From Mytilus edulis (Eukaryota; Mollusca; Bivalvia; Mytilida; Mytilidae): a stretch of 64,000 nt of DNA. A program made the translations under genes and the position numbers. The notes below the pieces were generated by a model that was not told the origin of the DNA, ran no database searches, and saw nothing but the letters and a program-made list of their open reading frames with translations. Every line of letters starts with the position of its first letter. The first letter of the stretch is position 1. Of this stretch, positions 36,664-47,480 are shown in pieces. Location: the NCBI RefSeq assembly GCF_963676685.1, contig NC_092346.1, positions 25,743,133 through 25,807,132 of the forward strand, in the 5' to 3' direction.

Positions 36664-37135
36664 TAGTGTGGATGTTGTGATTCGAAGTAAAATAATAATC
36701 ATAATGAACCGGTGATTTTATTTGCGCTACACAACACTGAAAAGGACAGACTATTCGGTTTTCTTAAGGCATGTTTAACAAACAATATTGATATGTATTT
36801 CTTTTATTTTAAAATATTTTCATGTGTGCGTTCTATGGGTACATTAACTGCTTGAATGAACACATCTTAAGTTTCGCGCTGCTTCTCTCCATGTGCTCAA
36901 TAACAAGGTTGTGATCGGTTATGTCATTTTTTTCCCTCGAATTGTTAGTTCTGAACATTACCTTGTCATATTCCAATTAGTCTTAAGTTTTCTATGTTGT
37001 GTCTTGTGTACTATTATTTTCCTGTTTGTCTTTTTTTTTGCCATGGCGTTGTCAGTTTATTTTCGATCTATGAGTTTGACTGTCCCTCTGGTATATTTCG
37101 ACCCATCTTTCCAACCCTTTCGTTCTGTATGTTAA

Positions 37136-40100
37136 AATTAAATGTAAACTTGACACCATACACAAACTAATATTTTCACTGAACATAATTCATCAATAGG
37201 TGATCATGAAATCATTGGAATTGTTTCCCTTTCAACATTATAACTCTTTTGTATGTTCTCAATATGATGTCAATCGTTTATACTTTTCTGAACTGTCAAT
37301 CATATATGTTCCAGATCGATCATGATTAAAAATATACAAAATAAATAAAGATGTTTTTCCCGTCCAATCTAATTGAAAAGGTAAAATAAAAAAATGCCGA
37401 ACTCCAGGGAAAATTGCTAGCCCTTCTAAACAATATTCTCACTTATTATTACGAGTAGATATTCGTATCATATTTGCTTTAATAGAAAAAAGTCTCCACA
37501 GTGCTTTGCATTTCATTTCTGATTTTTCAGGTTTTGATTTAACCTGTTATACTTTTTAAAATAAAAGTCAATGAGAACGTTTGAAGATAATTTACGTTAC
37601 AAAGATTTAAAAAAAACCAATGCTTTGGGTACAGTTCTAAAATAGATCTTTTAGCGTTTATCTCATTGGGACTCATACCACATCTTCTAATATCTTTTAG
37701 CGATTTATAAATTGGAAATTACGACAAGGATAACAGAAATTATTGGAAGACAATAACAATCAAAACCCAGGAGTAAACAAGGACTCAAAAAACCCAAAGA
37801 TATTTACATCAACAGTTATAAATAAAAAATAAGAACCTACACGAGCTTCACTAAAAACCGGGAGTGAAATCGGTTGCTCCGGAAGATTAAGCCTTTTCTG
37901 CACCGTATACGGCACCCGTCATGTTATTTCTTTGTTCAGTTCGGTAATGATGGAAGGTTATTATGACTGAGGAAGATATGAAATGTTGAACATAACAACA
38001 GACCATGCCAACCATCAATACCCAAGTTTTCCTAAATATTGGGATAAATTTATGTTTAGCTTTACACTCTTGATTCTATCCTATCTTAGATATTTTTTTT
38101 TTATTTTAATTTCATATAACTGCATTTCATATCACAGCCCCTAGTTGACTTCATTTTTATCATGCGTTAGTAAGAAAAGACTTTTTGCCTATGTTAAGAC
38201 TCACTAAATTTATCGTGGTAAATATTTTTTTAATTTTTAGTATTTGTTCAATCAATTTATCTTAAAGTAAAAAAGTTTGCAGACAAATAATTTTCAAAAT
38301 GTTTTAATTTCGATATCCCTTTTCATTCAGTTAAACATTAGTTTTGTCACAACTGTTTTCCTTTCCAAAAATACTTAATATTAAAAAGCTAGAATACTAA
38401 CCATTTCAAGAAGGGTAATCCATACATATAATTCTAAAATTTTAAGTATTGTATACATTTTCTAAATGTTATAAACTAACATATCAATTCAGCTGTGCAT
38501 TGGTTTATCATTTCTTACACACTAACTTGTTGTTTTTTTTTTCAGTCTCCACGGATTCGCCTCTGAGGACTGATGGTATAGTGTAGCAATATCGAGTACG
38601 AAAGGTTGTGGGTTCGACCCCTAACCAGGTCAAAACTAAGATTTGAATATTTATTTTGCTGTGATATCATCAAGCACACGTTATGTATGGTAGAGGTGTA
38701 ACACCACCAAATCATGGTACGTCACATCCGGATGCATTATATATATATCAATGAAATGTTATGTTAATTTTTTTCTATAGAACTGGACAGGTTAAAACTT
38801 TACTCATGCCAAGTATTTCTTTATTTGAAACAAAGATAAATTCTGCACAATTTTTTGAAAAGTGCAAATTTAACAAAGACTAATAGGTGAAACTCAATTG
38901 TGGTATTTCACCTTAAGAGCAATCACTGGTCGGATCGGAGTCACTGTTTCCGGGTATTATAGCATGTCTTCCTGCGAATCTTCATTTTAATTCACCATTA
39001 TTTAAGGGTCTTTTATTTAATTGAACCCCCAAAATTATTGTTTCCTTTCTTAAAATGAGTTTAGATCTAAAACACATTTCTTGTTATTCTACAACCGTTC
39101 TGAATATGCATGCAATGTTTGTCACTAACCGTATAGTTAACAACAATGAAATGAAATCTTGTGATTTCAAGGAATATGACCATATGTTTCATAGAAGACT
39201 GGATTTATTAATCATATCAAAATTCATTGTCAGTACCGGTAGAGTATGTCTGCAAAAAAAGAGTGTTTCCAATTTATGCTACAATCGATAATTTTACTAA
39301 AAGAGGGACGAAAGATACCAAAGGGACAGTCAAAATATTACCTCATAAAGAAAAACGAAACGTTCCTGTTTCTGATCTCGTACAAGTTAATTTTAGTCTT
39401 TCCGTGCTTATTTTTGGGGTATTGGCTTTCTTTCTGTTTTTGTTTTATTAATCCCACCTCAAATCTTAAATCACTTCCGCTGCCTATGTATAGTACAGTC
39501 TTAGATGTTTGTTTTTACTTGATTATTCGATTGATGTATTTACTTTATAAATATTGGAAATACATCAATCGTTTTGAAATTTTAAAAAAATTTAGTTAAT
39601 TGACTTTCCCACGTTCTTGAAAATATAAATTAGCCTATATTTCAACACGAACTAGTTGGCACAAAGCACATGCAGATACTGCGTGTAATTGAAATTGAAT
39701 TTATAAAAAAAATCTGAATTTAGGATTAAATAAACTAGGTCTTCAGTTTGTTAGCTTCCGTTGGCATCTACAAATTCTTAAATTACTAAAAAGAACGTTA
39801 GTCCTACTTTTAATGTAAGCTAAAATATTAATCAAATCGACAAAGCTTCTATGTCACTGTTGAGTATAATACTTCAAATGCTGATCTTAAATTTATTTTC
39901 AGTAAAAAAGTATATAAATTATAAAAATGGTGGTCTTTTTTCAGTTTATCTTTAAATAGTTTTACACAAAAAAAAACATTTTTTATATATAATGTATAGC
40001 ACTGTTTCTATAAATATTTTTCTTCTTTAGATAAAAACGAATGTTTGGTAAACCCCAATAGACAGCTTCCATACAAGACATATGAGTCATTTGGTCTCTG

Positions 40101-41047
40101 TATGGTACAGGTCATTAAAGGTAATCATGCAACATCTTCTTATTTTTTTATTTTTACAAACATTAAGATATTTCATATGACAACATCTGACTAGGTGTCT
40201 GACAGGCACATGACAATATAGAAGGGTTAATTTATTTACTTTAGATCTTTCATTTTGTTCATATCATGCACAAGACGACGTTGTCACCAGTTGAACAAGA
40301 AACATTCAAGAGCACTTTAGATCACTACTGGCATACACTCTAAACAAGTACAGGAATTACATAAACACTATGATAATATTTTACTGCTTAACGGTAACAA
40401 AAACACAATAATAATTTGAATTATACAGTTTTAAAGAATGCTCGCAAGAATCAAAAGCAAGCTAACATTGAGTCTTAACTTGCTAAGAAATCGCGATATT
40501 TCAATTATTCTTAATTTTGCCGTCACGTGTATTCCACTTTGGATAAAACAGGCATGTTACATTCCAAATTTAATATTAGAAACACATTAAGTCCGACTAC
40601 GGCAGTCAGTGTATGATTAAACAATGCATATTTATTTTTTGGTAAATTATGACTTTCCTAAGAATTATTTTTTAGCATACTATGTATGCTAGCATTTGAG
40701 TTCTTTGAATTTTGATATGATTTTGATCATTTTTTACGATGTTGGGTCAGTAAAAAACATAAAAAGTAGTTCATCTAATGTTGATCTACATTATATGTTT
40801 TTATGGATCGCTTAAATGTCTTATCAATATAATTGATTATGATTAGCAGAAATTACTACATGTTGTAATCTGGTATTTTTTCACTATTCGATATTACAGA
40901 TGAATTTTTAAAAAGAAAATTCATGAAATCAATTTGAAATCGATTTTCTACAAGAATATATTGTGAAACTAACGATCGGATGATTCTGGTGCTTGAAGGT
41001 TAGTTTTGTGTTGTGACCTTATTTCTTCAACTTCCAAACAAGGATCG
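37136..41047. other. long stretch without a gene; scattered repeats
   Basis: Contains an R6 copy (about 37735-37935, minus), a tRNA-like sequence (38565-38640), an R2 fragment (39300-39336) and A/T-rich DNA. The 117-codon frame near 39246-39599 overlaps repeat sequence and has no recognisable domain. Confidence 0.45.
38565..38640 (+). repeat. tRNA-like Pol III promoter sequence (SINE head?)
   Basis: An A-box-like 'TGGTATAGTGTAGC' and a B-box 'GGTTCGACCCC' about 40 bp apart. The acceptor stem does not form clearly, so it is more likely a SINE head or tRNA relic than a working tRNA. Confidence 0.45.
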
Positions 41048-41578
41048 AATAAAATTGAGAAAGGAAATGGTGAATATGTCAAAGCGACAACCACCCGACC
41101 ATAGAGCAAACAACAGCCGAAGGCAACCAATGGGTCTTCAATGTAGCGAGAATTCCCGCACCCGTAGGTGTCCTTCAGCTGGCCCCTAAAATATGCATAA
41201 TAGTACAGTGATAATGGACGTCATACTAAACTCCGAATTATACACAAGAAACTAAAATTTAAAATCATACAAGACTAACAAAGGCCAGAGGCTCCTGACT
41301 TGGGACAGGCGCAAAATTGCGGCGGGGTTAAACATGTTTATGAGATCTCAACCCTCCCCCTATACCTCTAGCCAATGTAGAAAAGTAAAAGAATAACAAT
41401 ACGCACATTAAAATTCAGTTCAAGAGAAGTCCGAGTCTGATGTCAAAAGATGTAACAAAAGAAAATAAATAAAATGACAATAATACATAAATAACAACAG
41501 ACTACTAGCAGTTAACTGACATGCCAGCTCCAGACCTCAATTAAACTGATTGAAAGATTATGTCTTCATCATATGAAT

Positions 41579-41616
41579 ATCAGGTACAATCCCTCCCGTT
41601 AGGGGTTTAGTATCAT
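41579..41616 (-). promoter_or_regulatory. candidate SECIS core in the Naiad 3' region
   Basis: About 75 nt past the stop codon. AUGA (41616-41613) is followed after 12 nt by an AA in a possible apical loop (AACGGG), closed by CCCU/AGGG and an imperfect lower helix (UAC/GUA), then UGAU (41582-41579). The AUGA-to-AA spacing and the GA on the 3' side fit a SECIS, but the helix is weak and two extra bases lie on the 3' side. It is duplicated at 45609-45646 in the second copy. Confidence 0.3.
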
Positions 41617-41688
41617 ACTATCATAAAATATATGAGAAGAACATAACCCGTGTCATGCCAACAACTGTTTTTTTAGAAGTAAATGTGT

Positions 41689-44600
41689 TTAGTTCCGATG
41701 CAAAGACCCTATCAGTGAATCAATGTTAAAGCCAAAATATGCAATCTTTAATGACCTGACAACAGTATCGTAACTATATCCCCTTTTAATAAGTCTATTT
41801 AAAGGTTTTGTTAGTTTCTGAGGAGAATACTGACATTTTTGTGCTTTATAAAGAATATTTCCATAAAATTTTGGATGTGAAATACCTGAACGTATAAGAT
41901 GTCTGCATGTTGAGTTATATTTACGAATTATTTCCTTATACCGGTGATAAAATTTAGTAAATGTTTTGACCAGTTTGTGATATCGAAAACCCTGGTGTAA
42001 TAATTTTTCAGTAATACATAAATTTCTCTCGCTAAAATCTAATACATTGTTACATACACGAGCGAATCGTACAAGTTGAGATATATAAACACCATAAGAT
42101 GGTGACAAGGGAACGTCACCATCTAAAAATGGATAATTAACAATAGGAAATGAAAAATCATCTCTTTTATCATAAATTTTTGTATTAAGCTTCCCGTTTA
42201 TGATATAGATATCAAGATCGAGGAAAGGGCAGTGGTCATTGTTATCATTAGCTTTATTTAAAGTAAGTTCTACAGGATAAATTTCTTTAGTATACATACT
42301 GAAGTCGTCATTATTTAGAGCCAATATATCATCCAAATATCTAAAAGTATTGTTAAATTTTTGTATCAAATGTTGTTTTGATGGGTCTTTGCTAATTTTA
42401 GTCATAAATTGTAACTCATAACAATACAAAAACAGGTCCGCAATAAGTGGTGCACAGTTAGTCCCCATTGGAATTCCAATAACTTGACGATATACGGAAT
42501 CTCCAAAGCGAACAAAAATGTTATCAAGTAAAAATTCAAGTGCATAAATAGTATCAAAGCATGTCCAATTGACATAGTTCTTTTGTTTATTGCTACTAAA
42601 AAATGATCTAAAAGAGTTTGAACATATGTACTCGCATTCCGACTTTTTAAATGCCCAGTTAATTAGGGATGTGAATTTTTTCTTAATAAGAATATGAGGC
42701 AAAGTGGTATATAGGGTAGAAAAATCAAAACTTTGAACAGATTCAAAATCACCAATATATGCATGCAATTTATCAAGTACTTCCAACGAGTTTTTGACAC
42801 TCCAAAAGTAATTAATTCCACTATTTTCAAAGGCCTTATTTGAACAATTTATTATCAGGTTTTTTATTGTACCAAGTGTACTAGTAAGTAAAACAGACAA
42901 TTTAGTAGTTGAACAATGGCTGGAAGATGAAATAAATCTATATTTGTAAGGTTTTTTGTGCAGCTTCGGAAGCCAGTACATAGTTGGGACTTTCATTGTG
43001 TTTGGTTCTGCTTGTAAAGAAGTAGCTAAAAGTTTATGTTTGTTACAGATGTCGTTTTCTGAAAATGAAGTCAGTTGGAATGTTGGTGAATTCGTGATTT
43101 CCTTTTGCAGAACCTCTATATAAAATTTACGTCAAACAATAATGATATTATTAGCAGCTTTATCAGCCGGGACAAAAACAAATTCCTTGGCTAGTTCTGT
43201 TAGTTTATTTTTGATACGCGAAATAGGGTTTTTATAGTTTTTGTTGAGGGTAAAATGTTCTTTAAAATGTTGTATTCGAATATCAACTATCTTCATTACT
43301 GAATTAATAAAAGAGTCCAAAGATTTTTTGTCAGCTTTTTCCCGTTTTACCCATTTCAAACAGTAGGCGCGGAGTGAGTCGTTGATGATATTACGACACT
43401 CATTCCAGTTAATAGTTGACGGGGGACGATATTTAGGTCCTTTACTGAGGAATGATTTTAACTCTCGGTCGCGAACGATGTTAAGGTCTCCTGTTATAAC
43501 ATGGGAAATTGGTCCATAGGTGTATTCTGAATTACTGCAATTACACGACATAGGTGTATTTTCAGTGATATTTACATCTTTACACAATTGGCTGTAATTA
43601 AACACATATTTTCGGGTAGATTTCTTGTAAATATAACAAATGAGAGGGAGTTCAGTATTATCAAAATATCCAGGAATTTGGTCTTTAACAGAATGGTCGT
43701 TAAAAATACCGGCAATATTTACAAAATCAAAACCTTTATTGACATACTTTATTTTAATAAAATGTTTTTTATGATCTTCAGGTCGATCAATTTTTGGAAA
43801 CAGTTTAGAATAACAATATGCCATTATAATTTGGACAATTTCATACTTAGGACTGTAATATGAAATTGTGTTGCAATCCTCTAAAATTTTATTTAATTTA
43901 TTTATAGGTAAAGAACAAAGCTTGGTTAACAGATAATGTCTGCCGTTGTTTTTTGAAATGGAAATTAGGTCCGAAATATTTGTATGGTTGGTCCGAAATT
44001 TTCTTTGATTGCGATTTTTTCTGCGTCCATGAGAACGATTTTTACGAACAGTTTTAGAAACTATATCCAAAATGTTAACAGAATCGGTTCTTGATATATT
44101 GCCAATTCCCATGATATTATCATTAAGACCGAGAGGGTAGACTGTCTGTAATTTTTTAATCCAATTTAATTCATTTATTTTTCGTGATCGTACAAACTTG
44201 GAATGAGATTCACCAGGCTGCTTATTTACTACTTCTAAAGGTTGAACTGTTAAATATTTAATAGGATGACTGTGCTTCTTAAGATGTTGATAAATGATAC
44301 TTTTGAATTTATTGGGTCTTTTAAAACGATACAGGTGTTCTTGCGTGCGTTTAGATAAATATCGCCCAGTTTCACCTACGTACTGAATACCGCATCCCGG
44401 TTTGTTTCATGTGAGTAAATAAATAATACTGTTTGTTTTTCAAGTAATATCAGTTTCAAAATTTAGAGAAAATGTGCGACCATTAAATGTGGACCTTACT
44501 GTATTGTTGGTGGAAAGACGGGGACACGTAAGTCATTTTTTGGCATGACACTTATCGATAGAAGGGTAACCACGATTTTTATTGTTAAAAACGTTAGCTA

Positions 44601-44697
44601 TAGTAGTATTTTTAGATAAGCGATTCTGAAGATTGAGACGTGTAGATACCCTTTGAACGAGTTTAGTATTTAATATTTTTCCATTTCTAAGCTTCAT
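41689..44697 (-). CDS. Naiad-type GIY-YIG/reverse transcriptase, putative selenoprotein
   Basis: A single frame from the ATG at 44697 to a TAA at 41691-41689: 1,002 residues if UGA is read through. The N-terminal endonuclease has a zinc cluster C50-x4-U55-x2-C58 and the GIY-YIG pair 'IIYLL' / 'QYVGETGR' (residues about 91-111), followed by 'RTQEH'. The linker carries the CxC motif 'SCNCS' (C385/C387). A 'VPADKA' (DKG-like) motif is near 510. RT motifs are 'YWLPKLHKK' (about 574), 'SFDFSTLYTTLP' (D658), 'GIPMGTNCAPLIADLFLY' (about 741) and catalytic 'FRYLDD' (D789/D790). Endonuclease before RT is the permuted order of Naiad/Chlamys PLEs. The only interruptions are four UGAs (codons 55, 86, 97, 522), each where the family carries Cys. 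Naiads in clams are known to encode multi-Sec proteins. Sec insertion here is inferred. The start is the first Met, and 'MKLRNGK' is a plausible N-terminus. Confidence 0.85.
43132..43134 (-). other. fourth in-frame UGA, before the RT domain
   Basis: Codon 522, in 'NNIIIV-UGA-RKFYIEVLQKE', just after the DKG-like motif. Family members have Cys at this position as I recall it. The frame is open on both sides, and nothing but this UGA separates the 326- and 435-codon open parts. Confidence 0.75.
44407..44535 (-). other. three in-frame UGA codons in the endonuclease zinc cluster
   Basis: UGA at 44535-44533 (codon 55, 'HAKK-UGA-LTCP'), 44442-44440 (codon 86, 'ETDIT-UGA-KTNS') and 44409-44407 (codon 97, 'IIYLLT-UGA-NKPGC'). 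Each falls where PLE GIY-YIG endonucleases carry a metal-binding Cys. Neighbouring cysteines C50, C58 and C102 keep normal Cys codons. Confidence 0.8.
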
Positions 44698-45077
44698 ATT
44701 TGTTTTTTGGTATGTAGATTTATTACAAAGGAGCAAAGACTGGCGTCCAGAATATGAACCATCACACAGTAGATTAAATTGTGTAAAAATGATAAAACTG
44801 TTCGGCTCAAGACGTCAAATGCTTATTGTCATAAGTTACCCGACAAATTTAAAAAAGAAAGGGTATATCAAGGTAGCGACTGACGTCTGACTAAATAGAT
44901 GAATGGGGCTGAATATTAAAATACTACTTTTTGATAGATATTCCTAAAGTAATGAACATAGAGAAGTTCTCGCTCGGACACACACTCCATAATCTAGTAT
45001 AATATAAGAGCATAAACCTTAAGCACGGGGAGGCACTCTACTGTCTCCACACGGCACTAAAGACAAACTCTGTAAAA

Positions 45078-47058
45078 AATAAAATTGAGAAAGGAAATGG
45101 TGAATATGTCAAAGCGACAACCACCCGACCATAGAGCAAACAACAGCCGAAGGCAACCAATGGGTCTTCAATGTAGCGAGAATTCCCGCACCCGTAGGTG
45201 TCCTTCAGCTGGCCCCTAAAATATGCATAATAGTACAGTGATAATGGACGTCATACTAAACTCCGAATTATACACAAGAAACTAAAATTTAAAATCATAC
45301 AAGACTAACAAAGGCCAGAGGCTCCTGACTTGGGACAGGCGCAAAATTGCGGCGGGGTTAAACATGTTTATGAGATCTCAACCCTCCCCCTATACCTCTA
45401 GCCAATGTAGAAAAGTAAAAGAATAACAATACGCACATTAAAATTCAGTTCAAGAGAAGTCCGAGTCTGATGTCAAAAGATGTAACAAAAGAAAATAAAT
45501 AAAATGACAATAATACATAAATAACAACAGACTACTAGCAGTTAACTGACATGCCAGCTCCAGACCTCAATTAAACTGATTGAAAGATTATGTCTTCATC
45601 ATATGAATATCAGGTACAATCCCTCCCGTTAGGGGTTTAGTATCATACTATCATAAAATATATGAGAAGAACATAACCCGTGTCATGCCAACAACTGTTT
45701 TTTTAGAAGTAAATGTGTTTAGTTCCGATGCAAAGACCCTATCAGTGAATCAATGTTAAAGCCAAAATATGCAATCTTTAATGACCTGACAACAGTATCG
45801 TAACTATATCCCCTTTTAATAAGTCTATTTAAAGGTTTTGTTAGTTTCTGAGGAGAATACTGACATTTTTGTGCTTTATAAAGAATATTTCCATAAAATT
45901 TTGGATGTGAAATACCTGAACGTATAAGATGTCTGCATGTTGAGTTATATTTACGAATTATTTCCTTATACCGGTGATAAAATTTAGTAAATGTTTTGAC
46001 CAGTTTGTGATATCGAAAACCCTGGTGTAATAATTTTTCAGTAATACATAAATTTCTCTCGCTAAAATCTAATACATTGTTACATACACGAGCGAATCGT
46101 ACAAGTTGAGATATATAAACACCATAAGATGGTGACAAGGGAACGTCACCATCTAAAAATGGATAATTAACAATAGGAAATGAAAAATCATCTCTTTTAT
46201 CATAAATTTTTGTATTAAGCTTCCCGTTTATGATATAGATATCAAGATCGAGGAAAGGGCAGTGGTCATTGTTATCATTAGCTTTATTTAAAGTAAGTTC
46301 TACAGGATAAATTTCTTTAGTATACATACTGAAGTCGTCATTATTTAGAGCCAATATATCATCCAAATATCTAAAAGTATTGTTAAATTTTTGTATCAAA
46401 TGTTGTTTTGATGGGTCTTTGCTAATTTTAGTCATAAATTGTAACTCATAACAATACAAAAACAGGTCCGCAATAAGTGGTGCACAGTTAGTCCCCATTG
46501 GAATTCCAATAACTTGACGATATACGGAATCTCCAAAGCGAACAAAAATGTTATCAAGTAAAAATTTAAGTGCATAAATAGTATCAAAGCATGTCCAATT
46601 GACATAGTTCTTTTGTTTATTGCTACTAAAAAATGATCTAAAAGAGTTTGAACATATGTACTCGCATTCCGACTTTTTAAATGCCCAGTTAATTAGGGAT
46701 GTGAATTTTTTCTTAATAAGAATATGAGGCAAAGTGGTATATAGGGTAGAAAAATCAAAACTTTGAACAGATTCAAAATCACCAATATATGCATGCAATT
46801 TATCAAGTACTTCCAACGAGTTTTTGACACTCCAAAAGTAATTAATTCCACTATTTTCAAAGGCCTTATTTGAACAATTTATTATCAGGTTTTTTTATTG
46901 TACCAAGTGTACTAGTAAGTAAAACAGACAATTTAGTAGTTGAACAATGGCTGGAAGATGAAATAAATCTATATTTGTAAGGTTTTTTGTGCAGCTTCGG
47001 AAGCCAGTACATAGTTGGGACTTTCATTGTGTTTGGTTCTGCTTGTAAAGAAGTAGCT
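45078..47058 (-). mobile_element. 5'-truncated Naiad copy forming a pseudo-LTR
   Basis: Nearly identical to 41048-43027. I noticed only two differences: a single-T insertion in a T run near 46891-46897, and a substitution changing 'YALEFLL' to 'YALKFLL'. It starts abruptly at 47058, inside the segment between the fourth UGA and the RT domain, and ends where the full unit begins. Confidence 0.9.
45719..47058 (-). pseudogene. truncated, frameshifted Naiad reverse transcriptase
   Basis: Covers the RT domain and C-terminus of the intact neighbour, with the same TAA stop (45719-45721). The N-terminal endonuclease, linker and all UGA sites are absent. A one-base insertion in a homopolymer near 46891-46897 breaks the frame upstream of the 365-codon open part that starts at 46816. 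Confidence 0.85.
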
Positions 47059-47237
47059 TATGAAGTCGGCAGAAAAACGAAGGACTTCGAAAAATTCAGC
47101 GATTCGACGGCTTTTCTTATCTTTCTTTAAATCAAATAGTATACAATATAGTGTACTTATTGAAATAAATGTATGCTCTCTCCCATATGTATTGATTATA
47201 AGAATGAAAGTGTTATGGTTAACATTCCTCATTACAC

Positions 47238-47345
47238 AGGGTCCTCGGTAACCGAGCGGTTTAAGTAGAAACAACTGTAATCACCAGCCAGCCAACGCTG
47301 AGGTTATGAGATCAAACCCCGCTCGTGTGGTTGCACTCGACTCCA
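47238..47345 (+). repeat. tRNA-like sequence (SINE head?)
   Basis: 'CTCGGTAACCGAGCGGTTTAAG' resembles the D-arm/A-box of a Ser/Leu-type tRNA, and 'GAGATCAAACCCC' is a degenerate B-box. The stems are imperfect. It probably heads a SINE, and an R3 repeat fragment (47375-47480) follows. Confidence 0.4.
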
Positions 47346-47480
47346 ATTTTAATTGACTAGGGTTGTCAGTTTCCCTATGTTTTCCCTCAGTTTTAGTTTG
47401 CAACCCGGATTTGTTTTTTTTCTCAATCGATTTATGAATTTCTAACAGCGGCATACTACTGTTGCTTTTATTCCTCCACC

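Larger units (their letters stand above)
41048..45077 (-). mobile_element. full-length Naiad-type Penelope-like element (4,030-bp unit)
   Basis: One unit of a head-to-tail pair. The sequence from 41048 upward recurs from 45078 with a constant offset of 4,030 bp, so the unit is 41048-45077. Read on the minus strand: about 380 bp of 5' leader (45077-44698), a 1,003-codon frame (44697-41689) and 641 bp of 3' region (41688-41048). The leader plus the upstream partial copy (45078-47058) give the pseudo-LTR arrangement known for Penelope-like elements. The junction is direct, with no spacer. The coding sequence has no frameshift, so the insertion is young or functional. Confidence 0.85.

Noticed and set aside
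36373-36666. 97-codon frame with hydrophobic stretches as a small membrane protein (also near 5232, 31627 and 36893)
   Set aside because: All lie in copies of dispersed repeat R2, in corresponding positions.
43132-44112. Separate 326-codon gene upstream of the reverse transcriptase
   Set aside because: It is in the same frame as the RT and as the endonuclease head. Only UGA codons separate the parts, so I treat it as one protein.
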